Positions 55,929 to 64,000 of a stretch of DNA of 64,000 bases are shown here, piece after piece (position 1 is the stretch's first letter; every line of letters starts with the position of its first letter). The stretch lies in the NCBI GenBank assembly GCA_945831575.1, contig CAMACX010000007.1, forward strand, positions 1-64,000, read 5' to 3'. The position numbers were made by a program, and so were the translations under genes. This stretch comes from an uncultured Mediterranea sp. (GTDB lineage Bacteria > Bacteroidota > Bacteroidia > Bacteroidales > Bacteroidaceae). The notes under the pieces are model-generated. The model saw only the letters and a program-made list of their open reading frames with translations. It had not been told where the DNA came from and made no database searches.

Positions 55929-57668
55929 TTAAGGGAGGGAGTCCACAATAAAAACAGCAGCACTGACTCCTGCAGCAGAGACTTTGCCATTGTGAAGGCT
56001 TATCTTACCCGTATGAAGTAGGCTCTTATACTTCTCCCTGAGCACCGGAATGACGGATGACACTTGCTTTCCCGAAGGATTGAGCACTACAATACAACGC
56101 TCTTTGCCATCTGAACGTTCGTAAACCATTGGATATGGCTGATGCACGTCACTCAGAAGCCTCCACTCAGCGCCATTTCCTAATGCCTTTGTTGTATGCC
56201 GCAAGGTGGCTAGTCTTCGAGTGAACTCGAGCAATGATCCTTCAACCCCATCCTGAGCCTCCACAGTCAAAGTTCCCTCTTCAGTATCTACAGGAAGATA
56301 AAGTTGCTCGGGAGAAGCGGTAGAGAATCCTGCCGTTTCACCTTTACTCCATTGCATTGGCGTACGAGATCCGCTCCGATTATTACTACCCTCTTTACTG
56401 GGCAAGCCCACCTGATATTTCATGCCAATCTCATCGCCATAATAGATAAACGGCACGCCAGGCATAGTAAGGAAGAAAGTCATGGCAACTTTCAGTTGTT
56501 CCATCGTATGACGATCTGCCACATGCGGACGCTGGAAATCATGGTTGGCTGTAGGGATTGCAATATAGCCCTTACCTTTTGTGGCAGCATACTCACGAGA
56601 GTAGTTCTCTACAAATTCAGAGATTGAGCCCTTTCCACTCCTATCAAAATAACAATAGTCATAATATGACTTATTAGCGCCCCATGGCGTATCACGAGCA
56701 AAAAACAGTGACGCATACCCCTTTACGCCAAAGTGAATCATAAAATCTATATCAAATCCAGCAGAAATAGCAACCTTTGGATTTGCCCACTCTGAGATAA
56801 GCACTGTTTCCGGATAATAGCGCTCTTTCCATTCACGCATCTCATGCCACAACTTGGACACTTCGACCTTATCTGGATCATTTTTAACTAACGAAGCAGC
56901 CATATCTACACGGAAACCATCCACCCCTTTATCAAACCAAAATGACATGATATTGCGCATCTCCCTACGTAAAGCCTGAGGACCTGGGGCTGTTACTGGC
57001 TGCTCCCAGGGATGGGACGGATCAGGATAAGCAAAACCATAATTCAGTGCAGGTTGACACTCAAAAAAGTTCTTCTCATAGTAGCGCGCTCGAGGCTTGT
57101 TGGCCTCAACATAACGACCTCGTGTGCTCGATTCAGGATGAGCCTCTTGATGGCGCAGTTCGATTTCTTTCTTCTCCACTTCCGGCACGTCATCCATCCA
57201 AATGTAATAGTCGCTATAGCGTTGGTTGTGGTCAGCCTGGGCTGACTCTATGAACCATTGGGAATTGACGCTAGTATGTCCAGCTACTAAATCAAGGCAA
57301 ACCTTAATGCCCCTGCTATGTGCCTCATTGATGAGGCAAACCAAATCGGTATTAGTACCGAAGCGTGGATCGACCTTATAAAAATCAATCACATCATATC
57401 CCCCGTCAAACCATCCCGAATGAAATACTGGATTAAGCCATATCGCATTGACACCCAAGCTCTTGATATAATCAAGTTTGGAGCTAATACCAGGTAGGTC
57501 TCCTATACCATCTGCATTACTATCCATAAACGATGAGGGATAGATTTGATAAAACAAGGCATTCTCAAGCCATTGAGGACTTTTATCCTGAGCTACGACA
57601 CCAGCAGGGAGAAAAGCCACAGCCATTACAGCAACGAAGTTCTGCTTCAATAAAGATGTTATGTTCAT
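55929..57668 (-). CDS. Secreted GH13 alpha-amylase-family glycosidase
   Basis: Exported alpha-glucan hydrolase of 579 residues (signal peptide ending GVVAQ, so periplasmic rather than lipid-anchored). The (beta/alpha)8 barrel begins LENALFYQIYPSSFMDSNADGIGDLPG. GH13 regions: I DLVAGHTS (the usual Asn before His is Gly), II GFRVDMAAS with nucleophile Asp255, III VLISEWA with acid Glu293, and IV ANHD with Asp377. The early region resembles oligo-alpha-glucosidases rather than starch-degrading amylases, so it likely acts on oligosaccharides imported by the nearby Sus system. The ATG at 57668 gives a proper signal; ATG 57701 would add 11 residues. It is divergent from an ECF sigma gene. Confidence 0.92.
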   Translation of the reverse strand: MNITSLLKQNFVAVMAVAFLPAGVVAQDKSPQWLENALFYQIYPSSFMDSNADGIGDLPGISSKLDYIKSLGVNAIWLNPVFHSGWFDGGYDVIDFYKVDPRFGTNTDLVCLINEAHSRGIKVCLDLVAGHTSVNSQWFIESAQADHNQRYSDYYIWMDDVPEVEKKEIELRHQEAHPESSTRGRYVEANKPRARYYEKNFFECQPALNYGFAYPDPSHPWEQPVTAPGPQALRREMRNIMSFWFDKGVDGFRVDMAASLVKNDPDKVEVSKLWHEMREWKERYYPETVLISEWANPKVAISAGFDIDFMIHFGVKGYASLFFARDTPWGANKSYYDYCYFDRSGKGSISEFVENYSREYAATKGKGYIAIPTANHDFQRPHVADRHTMEQLKVAMTFFLTMPGVPFIYYGDEIGMKYQVGLPSKEGSNNRSGSRTPMQWSKGETAGFSTASPEQLYLPVDTEEGTLTVEAQDGVEGSLLEFTRRLATLRHTTKALGNGAEWRLLSDVHQPYPMVYERSDGKERCIVVLNPSGKQVSSVIPVLREKYKSLLHTGKISLHNGKVSAAGVSAAVFIVDSLP

Positions 57669-57705
57669 TTTAATTTCATTTATATCTAAGTTATTAAACA
57701 TTTAA

Positions 57706-57737
57706 TTTGTATATCATCAAAAAATTACCTATTTTTG
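57706..57737 (+). promoter_or_regulatory. Promoter of the ECF sigma gene
   Basis: TTTG (57706-57709) and TATTTTTG (57730-57737) are 20 bases apart, both exact consensus elements. Confidence 0.55.
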
Positions 57738-57757
57738 CAAGCAATTATAGATGAACA

Positions 57758-58381
57758 ATGCTCAAGACGTATCCCACATACACCACTGAAGAATCGTTAT
57801 GGCAAGCCTTGTCAGAAGGCAAAGAACATGCCTACGAACATTTGCTGGCTCAATATGGTGATGCGCTATTAGCCTACGGACTAAAATTCACCCCCGATAG
57901 AGAGTTGGTTAAAGATTGCATACAGAATGTTTTGACTCATTTCTACTTACAAATCCATCGTTTGAGTCCAATCAAGAACTTGAAAAGCTACCTTTTGGTG
58001 ATGCTCAAACATGAATTGGTGAACCAACTTAATGACTGGCACCATACGCTGATTTCACTAGACGAGATGCCCGTTTTCAACCTTAGAGCCTCACAATGTC
58101 TCCTTCCAAAAGAAGGATTGGATGACGCAGCGTATCAACGGCATGTACAACTCATGAAGTTGCTCGATGAGCTTCCTCCACGTCAGAAGGAGGCTATCTA
58201 CCTTTATTATATTCAAGAAATACCCTTAAAAGAGATAGCCGTTTTGATGGATATGGAGTACCAATCTATCCGTAACCTAATCAGCCGGAGCCTACGCAAG
58301 TTGCGTGAACAAATAGTCGTTACTGGCTCCTCCTCGCTTTCCCTCATCTACTTGCTCAATGGCAGCACGTTTATCTTTTAA
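57758..58381 (+). CDS. ECF-family sigma factor without an adjacent anti-sigma gene
   Basis: A 207-residue sigma-70 family protein. Region 2 is EHLLAQYGDALLAYGLKFTPDRELVKDCIQNVLTHFYL, then NLKSYLLVMLKHELVNQL. Region 4 is LDELPPRQKEAIYLYYIQEIPLKEIAVLMDMEYQSIRNLISRSLRKLRE. The end after region 4 (SSSLSLIYLLNGSTFIF) is hydrophobic and unusual. In Bacteroides such sigma factors usually pair with FecR-type anti-sigma factors and control SusC/SusD genes. No FecR gene is adjacent here; both neighbours are glycosidases pointing the other way. Confidence 0.88.
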   Translation: MLKTYPTYTTEESLWQALSEGKEHAYEHLLAQYGDALLAYGLKFTPDRELVKDCIQNVLTHFYLQIHRLSPIKNLKSYLLVMLKHELVNQLNDWHHTLISLDEMPVFNLRASQCLLPKEGLDDAAYQRHVQLMKLLDELPPRQKEAIYLYYIQEIPLKEIAVLMDMEYQSIRNLISRSLRKLREQIVVTGSSSLSLIYLLNGSTFIF

Positions 58382-58410
58382 ATAGGATAACCGACATACA
58401 TATCTGCTCT

Positions 58411-60429
58411 TTACCTGCCAAAAGTAACCTTAAAGGAGCTCCATCCATCAGGCAGCAGAGGCTTATATTGTAACCTGAGACCACTGTCGGTAAAATCATA
58501 TCCACCAAAGCCCATCACCAACGCTTGTAAAACCCCTCCTGCTCCTGTGAGGAAATAGGGATTATCTCCTCCGTTATATTCAGCTAACGTGCGAAACGGA
58601 GCACACAGATTGGGGCGATACGCCTCATGAAGATATCGCATTGCCTCATTTTTCATACCCAAACGGGCATACAACAGAGAAAAGATGGCTTGAGTCATGG
58701 CTGGCGTATTCTTCTGAGGGACCCGAACTCGATAGAAATCCAAATCACGAAGTATCTGGGCAGTATCTGTAACGCAATGCAAAGGATAAGCTAACAGATT
58801 GACATCCGCTTGTTTGATGGATTCACCTTTGTAGGTTGCATGCTCACGAACTGTACCATCAGCAAAGCGAAGCAATGGCAATGAATGAGCATATCTTGCC
58901 CATTGGGACGAGGCAGGAAGGTTCAACAGATGGGCAGCACGCAAAGCGATTTGAAGATTGGTCATTGCAATGCCATTAGTGAAGGCATTATCATCCACAT
59001 TTTCGGCCCATTCATCAGCACAGACCACATTACGGATATGCGCATCTCCCTGGGCATCCTCTTCAATGCGACTCACCCAGAAATCAGCAGTTTCTTTTAA
59101 TATGGGCCACACTTTATCACGAAGCCATCTCTTGTCTTGGGTTGCCAAATAACTCAACCAAGCACTATAGGCTACACAGCCACTGATATGATGCTCGAAA
59201 GTCCCTGTCAATGCCCAAACAGGTGTCTCCTCACCGCCGGTATCACTACTTTCCCATGGGAACATGGCTCCTTTATAGCCATGCAAACGGGCATTTCGAC
59301 AAGCCGCTTCCAACCGGTTGAAGCGGTACTCAACCATTCGACGGGCCATCTCGGGATGTAACGCGGCCAGAACAGGCATCATCCAGATATCAGCATCCCA
59401 AAACACATGACCGTTATAGCCCAAACCAGACAACCCCATCGGAGAGACACCACATTCCGGTAAAGCCTCATTGATTGAACTGTAGAGATGATAGAGCATG
59501 GCATGTACATCTTGCTGAGTTTGTGAATCGCCCCCGATGAGGATATCACCCTCCCATAGATCAGCCCATTCCTGTTCGTGTCTATTGATGAGCTGGTTTA
59601 AGCCCTGCAACGAGGCAAACAATGTAAGCCTGTCTGCTTCTGCCGCAGGATCATGGTGCTGTATAGATGTTATCAACGTGCCAATCAAACCCAGCCTTAC
59701 ACTCTGCCCCTTTCGAAGTGTAATTGAATGACGTAAGAAGTGTGAATCATTGTCAGACGCGCGATGATCAGTAGAGATGACCTTCACTCCTTCAGGTAAA
59801 ATAAAAGCAGAAGAAGCGGTGAGTCTCACCTTACCTGTAGGGCTAACCGCATCGGTAGATATCATGTCAATCCGGGCATGGCTGCGCGAATAGACATTAT
59901 GGCGCATCACCCCTTCACGCAAAGCATCTGGTGTGCGATGACGATTGGTTACAGTGACTTCTACGTCTTTTGTAGGAGTAATATCCAAAGTAAGCAAGGC
60001 ACAGTGAGGAAGGTGCCTCAAAGCCCGAAATGCGTAACTTACTCTCGCCCTTTCAGGTAGAGTGAATCTCCCCTCAAAAGAGCCATGGAGCATGTCAAGG
60101 CATTGACTATATGAAGAGATTTGAGATATGGAAACAGCCACGCCATCAACCTTGAGATCCATTGCCAGGAAGTCTATGGAGGGGAAATAGTTGCTCACCC
60201 CACCACGGCCATATTTATCATAGGTTCCAGCCGTAATGACCATACTGTTTTTCATCGGTTCTTGAGAAGATATTAATCCCAACATACCATTACCAACCAT
60301 CGCCCCATGATAGGTATCCATCGGAAAACCTTTCGTCTCTATCAACCAAGGGTCTTGGGCATAAAGAGATGTATAGCTTCTCAACAAGCAGCATATTAGC
60401 CCCAATAACACGATAATCTGTCTATCCAT
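58411..60429 (-). CDS. GH65-family glycosidase, likely inverting alpha-glucoside hydrolase
   Basis: A 672-residue exported enzyme (signal peptide ending SLYAQ). The GH65 layout is clear: N-terminal beta-sandwich, then an (alpha/alpha)6 barrel with GLGYNGHVFWDADIWMMPVLAALHPEMARRM, GYKGAMFPWES and DEWAENVDDNAFTN (general acid Glu473), then LAEYNGGDNPYFLTGAGG with Glu617. GH65 phosphorylases use phosphate instead of a base. A Glu at ~617 fits the general base of hydrolytic members such as the Flavobacterium johnsoniae kojibiose hydrolase (I recall acid 472 and base 616). I therefore predict hydrolysis of kojibiose, trehalose or similar alpha-glucosides. It lies 29 bases after the phosphoesterase gene. 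Confidence 0.9.
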   Translation of the reverse strand: MDRQIIVLLGLICCLLRSYTSLYAQDPWLIETKGFPMDTYHGAMVGNGMLGLISSQEPMKNSMVITAGTYDKYGRGGVSNYFPSIDFLAMDLKVDGVAVSISQISSYSQCLDMLHGSFEGRFTLPERARVSYAFRALRHLPHCALLTLDITPTKDVEVTVTNRHRTPDALREGVMRHNVYSRSHARIDMISTDAVSPTGKVRLTASSAFILPEGVKVISTDHRASDNDSHFLRHSITLRKGQSVRLGLIGTLITSIQHHDPAAEADRLTLFASLQGLNQLINRHEQEWADLWEGDILIGGDSQTQQDVHAMLYHLYSSINEALPECGVSPMGLSGLGYNGHVFWDADIWMMPVLAALHPEMARRMVEYRFNRLEAACRNARLHGYKGAMFPWESSDTGGEETPVWALTGTFEHHISGCVAYSAWLSYLATQDKRWLRDKVWPILKETADFWVSRIEEDAQGDAHIRNVVCADEWAENVDDNAFTNGIAMTNLQIALRAAHLLNLPASSQWARYAHSLPLLRFADGTVREHATYKGESIKQADVNLLAYPLHCVTDTAQILRDLDFYRVRVPQKNTPAMTQAIFSLLYARLGMKNEAMRYLHEAYRPNLCAPFRTLAEYNGGDNPYFLTGAGGVLQALVMGFGGYDFTDSGLRLQYKPLLPDGWSSFKVTFGR

Positions 60430-60458
60430 AATCAATGCTTTTACTACTACTTCTATTA

Positions 60459-61454
60459 CTACTTCCTTTTACGCCAATCATCTTTGATATAACTATCCGG
60501 ATAGGTTGTTCTCTGCTCAATGGCACCTTCACGCGTACGAATCCAAGTAGTGAAAGAACGTTTCCCCTCATGAAGCACAATGACCCGAGCGCCATTGGGC
60601 AGATGGTTGTACTCTGTATTGCCACCAGTGAAACGTCCATATGCCAGCAAGATACCTCGCCACATCACAGCATAGTCATTATCATGATCATGTCCTACAA
60701 AACAAGCCATCACGTCACCCTGTTCCATAAAAGCGGTGAATAAGCCACTGTTCAGCTTGGGAGAACAGGCGGCCTCCATCCGGGTGCCATACAATATCGC
60801 ATTCTGATCTGTTGCAGCTTCTCCATATTCAGGCAAAGGGATATGGAAGAATGACAAAGCCGGCAACGGATTCTGTTGATTATCCTCAGTAAATTGTGCG
60901 CTTACCCGCCTATACCATGCAATCTGGTCCGCTTTAATCCAATCATACCCCTTGACTTGTGACAAAGGGGAATAGGCATGACTATCGAACACATAGAGCA
61001 ATGCGGCAGTGTTTATCCCTCGAGAAGCATTAACTCTCAACACAAACTGGTTACACTCTTCCGTCTGTAAACAGCCTGGAATACTCCGTACAACATGGTA
61101 TAACGTGGTACGGTCTAGATCCTGCTCCTCATCGTGATTGCCTAAAGTAACCACAAAAGGCACCTTATGCTTTGACACCCGTTGAAGCACCGTTCGAAGT
61201 CCCTCCTCTGCAGGTTTATTATAGACCACATCGCCTGTGAAGACGACCAAATGAGGTTGCTCCACATCAAGGACATGGTCAATACATTCCAATGCCGACT
61301 CAGAAGCCGGATTACCCACTTGAAAATGAACATCAGTAAACTGTACAATCTTCAATTCCCCTGCCTCATTGAAGGCAAGCGGTTGAGTCTGCTGTGCCTG
61401 CATAGATAAAGTGATGCAGGAAATCAGTACAACCCAAAATCTTTGTTTGCTCAT
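60459..61454 (-). CDS. Exported calcineurin-like metallophosphoesterase
   Basis: A 331-residue protein with a signal peptide (ending SMQAQ). Metal motifs in order: FTDVHFQ, VVFTGDVVYN, VTLGNHDEEQ, FFHIPLPEY and FVGHDHDND. It resembles exported purple-acid-like phosphatases often found in Bacteroides carbohydrate loci, with a variable C-terminal extension. The substrate is probably a phosphorylated sugar or nucleotide, but nothing in the sequence fixes it. It is third in the SusC-SusD-phosphoesterase-GH65 order. Confidence 0.9.
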   Translation of the reverse strand: MSKQRFWVVLISCITLSMQAQQTQPLAFNEAGELKIVQFTDVHFQVGNPASESALECIDHVLDVEQPHLVVFTGDVVYNKPAEEGLRTVLQRVSKHKVPFVVTLGNHDEEQDLDRTTLYHVVRSIPGCLQTEECNQFVLRVNASRGINTAALLYVFDSHAYSPLSQVKGYDWIKADQIAWYRRVSAQFTEDNQQNPLPALSFFHIPLPEYGEAATDQNAILYGTRMEAACSPKLNSGLFTAFMEQGDVMACFVGHDHDNDYAVMWRGILLAYGRFTGGNTEYNHLPNGARVIVLHEGKRSFTTWIRTREGAIEQRTTYPDSYIKDDWRKRK

Positions 61455-61487
61455 ACTACTACTTATTATTATTGATACAACGAATGC

Positions 61488-61531
61488 CAGTAAAGAAACA
61501 GGTTATATCCTCATACCCTGTCTCTTTACTG
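61488..61531 (-). terminator. Hairpin between susD-like and phosphoesterase genes
   Basis: CAGTAAAGA (61488-61496) pairs perfectly with TCTTTACTG (61523-61531). After one mismatch, ACAGG/CCTGT continues the stem. There is no T-run. It may stabilise the upstream susCD message or reduce readthrough. Confidence 0.5.
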
Positions 61532-61549
61532 ACACTCATTTAGTTTAAA

Positions 61550-63112
61550 TTACTTTAATAACCACATCAGTTGATTATTATCATCTACACCATTAAACTG
61601 ACTCTGAACCGCTGAATTCACATTCTCAGCATTATAATTATACTCGTCTTGTGAATACATCCAACGCACAGGCATCTTATCCGTAGGGGTATTACGGTTG
61701 CTTTTCGGGTTAATGATAAAGCGGGGATAACCTGTACGTCTATACTCAAAGAAACCACTAAAGGGTGACTCCAAGAAAGTGGCAATATACTTCTGCAGAA
61801 TAATCTGTTCAATCTGCTTTTCAGCAGTAGAGGCAAAAGCTGTTTCACTTCCCTGTAAATAGTCTGCAAGATAGGTTTCATCGATTTTCATACCGTGATG
61901 ATAGGCTACATTATCAGGAGTATGTGAATCAGTAAACTGCATAGCAGACCGAATACCCTCCTCATAATAAGCCTTGGCATTTCCTGAAAGAAGACCACGA
62001 ACCACGGCTTCGGCCAGGATGAAATTCATTTCACTGTAACTGAGAAGGAAAGATGGTTCACCTTCTGGAAGCTTCAAATAGCGTGGATTGATAGTTGAGA
62101 TGTTTCCAGATTGAGTAGCTTGCTGTATATCGGTGTGTACCAAAGAAGGTTCTACGCCTTGATAGGCATCCCATTCAGTAGCGCTTAGGCCATTGGCAAC
62201 GGCATTTGGAGTCATCTCTGCATAGTAAAACAATCGACGATCTTTGTACTGTTTAAGCAAATCAACAATCGTTGCCGTCAAGAAAGGAAAATTCTTGTAG
62301 TTATTGCCTTCTTCGTAAAACGGATATTTTTGTCCCGAGTTATTGGAATGAATCAACTGCCAGTTGTCATCATTCGATTGAAAAATTGGACGACTGCCTA
62401 CAATGGATTGCATCCGTTCTTTGACACGAAGGTTCGCATTATCCGCCTTTCGATATAGATTCAATAAAATCTTTAATTCCAACACATTGCCAGCTCTTCT
62501 CCATGCTTCAGGATTGCCTCCATAAATGGGGTCGCCATCAAATTTCGCTGCGTCCTTCAACAACTTGTCCGCATCATCAAGTTCATTTAACAAACCGGCA
62601 AGGATATCTTCTTGCTTGTCATAGACCGGCGACTTGATACCCTCCTCACCGCGCATGGCTTCAGAGTAAGGCATGTCGCCTACACGTAAGGTCATATCGA
62701 AGAACATGTAAGCACGCAGAATATGTCCAAGTCCTTCATAAGCGCTTCGTTGACTTTCAGATGCAGCAGCTACCATCTTGTCCACATTATTAAGTATAGA
62801 CATGTTTGAAAAGCTCCGCCTATCCAACTTATTAAAAGCATAGTCAATATCATTACTTTCAGCCCAAACCACGTATTTACTCAGCATATCATCTTTCATG
62901 AAGTTCTTAGGAACGTCTTGCGCTTTTACATTTTCACGAATGGAATAAAGCGAGGATTTTAGAATCAGATTTGTTGCCAACATGCTTGAAGTCACCTTCG
63001 TGGATTGGTTAGGATTGGTGTTGTAATCTTCAAACTTGCTATCACAACTACATATAGAGAAGCACAATAAGGTGACAATGCATCCTAATTGGTATATTTT
63101 GTTATTTTTCAT
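61550..63112 (-). CDS. SusD-like (SusD-like_2 type) surface lipoprotein
   Basis: A 520-residue nutrient-binding lipoprotein (lipobox SICSC, then DSKFEDYNTNPNQST). The Asn/Pro start NTNPN and the pattern YEGLGHILRAYMFFDMTLRVGDMPYSEA, PSFLLSYSEMNFILAEAVVRG and SPFSGFFEYRRTGYPRFII place it in the SusD-like_2 branch, different from the SusD at 3.3 kb. It is paired with the SusC gene upstream. Codon use is clearly more AT-rich than in the rest of the window. Confidence 0.94.
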   Translation of the reverse strand: MKNNKIYQLGCIVTLLCFSICSCDSKFEDYNTNPNQSTKVTSSMLATNLILKSSLYSIRENVKAQDVPKNFMKDDMLSKYVVWAESNDIDYAFNKLDRRSFSNMSILNNVDKMVAAASESQRSAYEGLGHILRAYMFFDMTLRVGDMPYSEAMRGEEGIKSPVYDKQEDILAGLLNELDDADKLLKDAAKFDGDPIYGGNPEAWRRAGNVLELKILLNLYRKADNANLRVKERMQSIVGSRPIFQSNDDNWQLIHSNNSGQKYPFYEEGNNYKNFPFLTATIVDLLKQYKDRRLFYYAEMTPNAVANGLSATEWDAYQGVEPSLVHTDIQQATQSGNISTINPRYLKLPEGEPSFLLSYSEMNFILAEAVVRGLLSGNAKAYYEEGIRSAMQFTDSHTPDNVAYHHGMKIDETYLADYLQGSETAFASTAEKQIEQIILQKYIATFLESPFSGFFEYRRTGYPRFIINPKSNRNTPTDKMPVRWMYSQDEYNYNAENVNSAVQSQFNGVDDNNQLMWLLK

Positions 63113-63132
63113 AAAGCATACATGTTTAGTGA

Positions 63133-64000
63133 TTAAAAATCAAATTTTAGATTCATACCGATATAGCGTACTGATGGAGAGTTCAAATCATCGGTTGCCC
63201 GGTCTGGATCAGCAAACTTATACTCCTTAGTCCAAAGTAACAGGTTCTGGCCAATCAACGAAACGGAAGAGGAGCTAAGACCTAACTTCTTGGCAAACTT
63301 CTGAGGAATATCGTATGTAATAGAAAGCTCACGCAACTTAATGAATGTCTCGTCAGTAATAAACTGCGCTCCTTTTCGCCAGTAGTTTTTGATATACTGC
63401 TCGTAGGAAACAGGGGTACTGTTCTTTTCGAATACTCGAGTATCTTCTGTTATATTGCCATATTTATCGTATTTTACTGAACCAGAAACAATGCTGACGC
63501 CCGTACCTATATAGCTTTTGTTTCCATTCACCACTTCATCGTAGCGCCACTGGTTATCGGTGTCAGGGTGAGCTCCTGTTTGCCATAGATAACGATTGGT
63601 TTTATTGAGTGAGAGACCTCCGATACGTCCATCAAAACTGAAAGAAAGGGTGAAGTCCTTATATTTTAATGTATTGGTCAATCCCCACATCCAGTCAGGA
63701 TCCATGTTTCCTATTTTACTGTAATACTTGCTTTGAGTGGGATAACCATTCGTATGAACCAAGTTGCCCTGGGCATCACGAATCAAGTCTTTTGCTTGAT
63801 AATAATCCACACGGGCTCCTTTATAGACCCATGGCAAGTCCGCAGAATAGACAGGGTCTATCTTGGCAAAATAGCGACGTGAAGTAGCCCAGTTGGTAGA
63901 AGCTGTCCACGTAAAGTCTTTCGTCTTAATGGGGGTTCCCTCAATCATGACTTCAAAACCTTTGCGTACATACTCTTCATCCGTATTGACCAGTACGCTA
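63133..64000 (-). CDS. SusC-family TonB-dependent receptor, partial (C-terminal part)
   Basis: Only the last ~288 codons are in the window; the frame stays open to position 64000, so the gene continues beyond it. Visible are barrel strands typical of SusC (GNMDPDWMWGLTNTLKYKDFTLSFSFDGRIGG, FIKLRELSITYDIPQKFAKKLGLSSSSVSLIGQNLLLWTKEYKFADPD) and the end VRYIGMNLKFDF with its terminal Phe. The ATG at 63948 is internal and not the start. It is first in the polysaccharide-utilisation operon. Confidence 0.94.
   Translation of the reverse strand, partial: SVLVNTDEEYVRKGFEVMIEGTPIKTKDFTWTASTNWATSRRYFAKIDPVYSADLPWVYKGARVDYYQAKDLIRDAQGNLVHTNGYPTQSKYYSKIGNMDPDWMWGLTNTLKYKDFTLSFSFDGRIGGLSLNKTNRYLWQTGAHPDTDNQWRYDEVVNGNKSYIGTGVSIVSGSVKYDKYGNITEDTRVFEKNSTPVSYEQYIKNYWRKGAQFITDETFIKLRELSITYDIPQKFAKKLGLSSSSVSLIGQNLLLWTKEYKFADPDRATDDLNSPSVRYIGMNLKFDF

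Overview
The window comes from a chromosome of the order Bacteroidales, most likely Bacteroidaceae. The evidence is SusC/SusD pairs, promoters with the Bacteroidetes -7 element TAnnTTTG, a short primary sigma factor without region 1.1, a class 3 fructose-bisphosphatase, a C11 (clostripain-type) lipoprotein, and many lipoproteins of Bacteroidetes-only DUF families. Coding density is high. No rRNA, insertion sequence, phage or CRISPR array is visible.

Layout: (1) 0.1-6.1 kb: a SusC/SusD pair with no carbohydrate enzymes beside it, then alanine dehydrogenase. (2) 6.3-9.1 kb (minus): an ECF sigma factor, an anti-sigma-like membrane protein carrying a beta-barrel-like C-terminus, and two small exported proteins. 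(3) 9.3-16 kb: nadC with a DUF4783 partner, rlmH, a C11 protease, primary sigma factor, HtrA. (4) 16-19.8 kb: NlpC/P60 peptidase, Tat-exported dipeptide epimerase and transglutaminase-like lipoprotein, which look like one pathway for breaking down cell-wall peptides. (5) 20-27 kb: gmk and yicC, divergent from tsaB, DUF4290, rimM, M23 peptidase, dxr, rseP. (6) 27-35 kb: nadE, cytochrome bd oxidase (DUF4492, cydA, cydB) and a membrane nucleotide-sugar dehydratase. (7) 35-44 kb: folC, facing a seven-gene minus-strand run dnaN, exonuclease, coaBC, recN, rlmB, a TPR protein with a decayed protease domain, and ridA. (8) 44-55 kb: an OB-fold-like DUF3127 protein with an SSB-like tail, nadD, a DEAD-box helicase, a candidate structured RNA, a thioredoxin-like protein without its cysteines, an M16 peptidase, fbp, an AspT/YidE transporter, and tRNA-Glu, tRNA-Lys and tRNA-Ser. 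(9) 55-64 kb: a Crp/Fnr regulator, then an AT-richer polysaccharide utilisation locus with GH13, an ECF sigma factor, GH65, a phosphoesterase, SusD and a SusC that runs off the window.

The most unusual content is between genes. A 143-bp array keeps strict 11-bp phasing and changes orientation halfway (44668-44810). Short heptanucleotide-periodic tracts recur at many gene ends, one of them inside the candidate RNA. There is also a 21-bp triplication across a stop codon, three GGTTATC sites spaced exactly 17 bp apart, and a 19-bp tandem repeat. Domain calls come from reading motifs by eye; no database search was run.
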